Shown piece by piece: positions 63,726 through 64,000 of a stretch of DNA of 64,000 nucleotides (within the stretch, counting starts at the first letter, position 1; every line of letters begins with the position of its first letter). Source of the DNA: Schistosoma haematobium (lineage: Eukaryota; Platyhelminthes; Trematoda; Strigeidida; Schistosomatidae); NCBI RefSeq assembly GCF_000699445.3, contig NC_067197.1:3106152-3170151 (forward strand). Reading direction: 5' to 3'. The notes below the pieces were generated by a model that saw only the letters and a list, made by a program, of their open reading frames with translations, was not told where the DNA came from and did no database searches. The position numbers were made by a program, and so were the translations under genes.

Positions 63726-64000
63726 AAATATATTTACATTGTGGTCAGGCTAATCACATGTTCTTGATCTGAGTTATGTTGACGTCTTGTAGAATAGAAA
63801 CTGGGAGAGGAATCTAGTGTAGATATTCGTCTAAGGTAAATCAAGTCCCGTTATAACATTAGACAAAGTAAAACATGAGCGTTATAACATCTCCACAACC
63901 CTATACACATAATCTAGTATTTGTCCAAGAATTTCATGTACAATAAAGTGATTTGATATTAATACCATGGACACTAATTCAATTAGTTTTTTGTTTGTTT
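63726..64000. other. No gene; faint SINE-1 end
   Basis: ACATCTCCACAACCCTATAC near 63890 resembles a SINE-1 3' terminus; otherwise AT-rich. Confidence 0.35.

Noticed and set aside
63403..63753. 116-codon open frame
   Set aside because: It lies within an L3 repeat copy and is not preserved in the other five copies.
60181..64000. Upstream Musashi exon (first half of RRM2)
   Set aside because: I looked on the minus strand for an RNP2-type GG(L/V)S segment ending in phase 1 and did not find one; probably beyond the window.

Overview
The window looks like nuclear DNA of a schistosome blood fluke (genus Schistosoma; species not resolvable by eye). It is AT-rich and intron-dominated. It holds several Sm-alpha-type hammerhead-ribozyme retroposons, a known schistosome repeat, together with many LINE fragments, Penelope-like ends and solo LTRs. 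No bacterial-type gene, real tRNA/rRNA gene or CRISPR array was found.

The only host gene I can support is on the minus strand. Seven exons (59646-59728, 19272-19359, 17158-17322, 13577-13741, 11639-12096, 9169-9320, and a probable short last exon at 8267-8318) join in consistent phase. They encode the second half of the second RRM and the Ala/Gln-rich tail of a Musashi-type RNA-binding protein. The first exons lie beyond the right edge. One intron of about 40.3 kb (19360-59645) splits RRM2 and makes up nearly two thirds of the window.

Almost everything else is mobile DNA. (a) SINE-1 (my name): a tRNA-headed element of about 200-450 bp with a hammerhead just downstream of the B box, more than 30 copies. 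(b) Sm-alpha-like SINEs, about 327 bp per unit, with the classical schistosome hammerhead. (c) SINE-3: another tRNA-like element of about 370 bp with a hammerhead of different stem sequence. (d) Penelope-like (PLE) 3' ends with a hammerhead-like fold and C-terminal coding remnants. (e) LINE 3' ends of three kinds: L1 with a (TAAG)n tail and an RT remnant, L2, and L3 ending in AAATAAATAAA. (f) Two solo LTRs with 5-bp target duplications. (g) A MITE with 7-9 bp target duplications. (h) A 250-bp unclassified repeat (R250) and a 120-bp repeat (R3).

The most striking pattern is that all four hammerhead-bearing families repeatedly occur as fold-back copies: a reverse-complement piece followed by a forward piece, 3' ends outward. 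At least six of these sit inside one target-site duplication, so each arrived as one palindromic insertion. The SINE families also show head-to-tail dimer junctions. The LINE families show neither clearly. This suggests that the hammerhead SINEs share a mobilisation route, possibly the PLE reverse transcriptase acting on self-cleaved or circular RNA. At least four hammerheads with good cores lie in the giant Musashi intron in the sense orientation of the gene.
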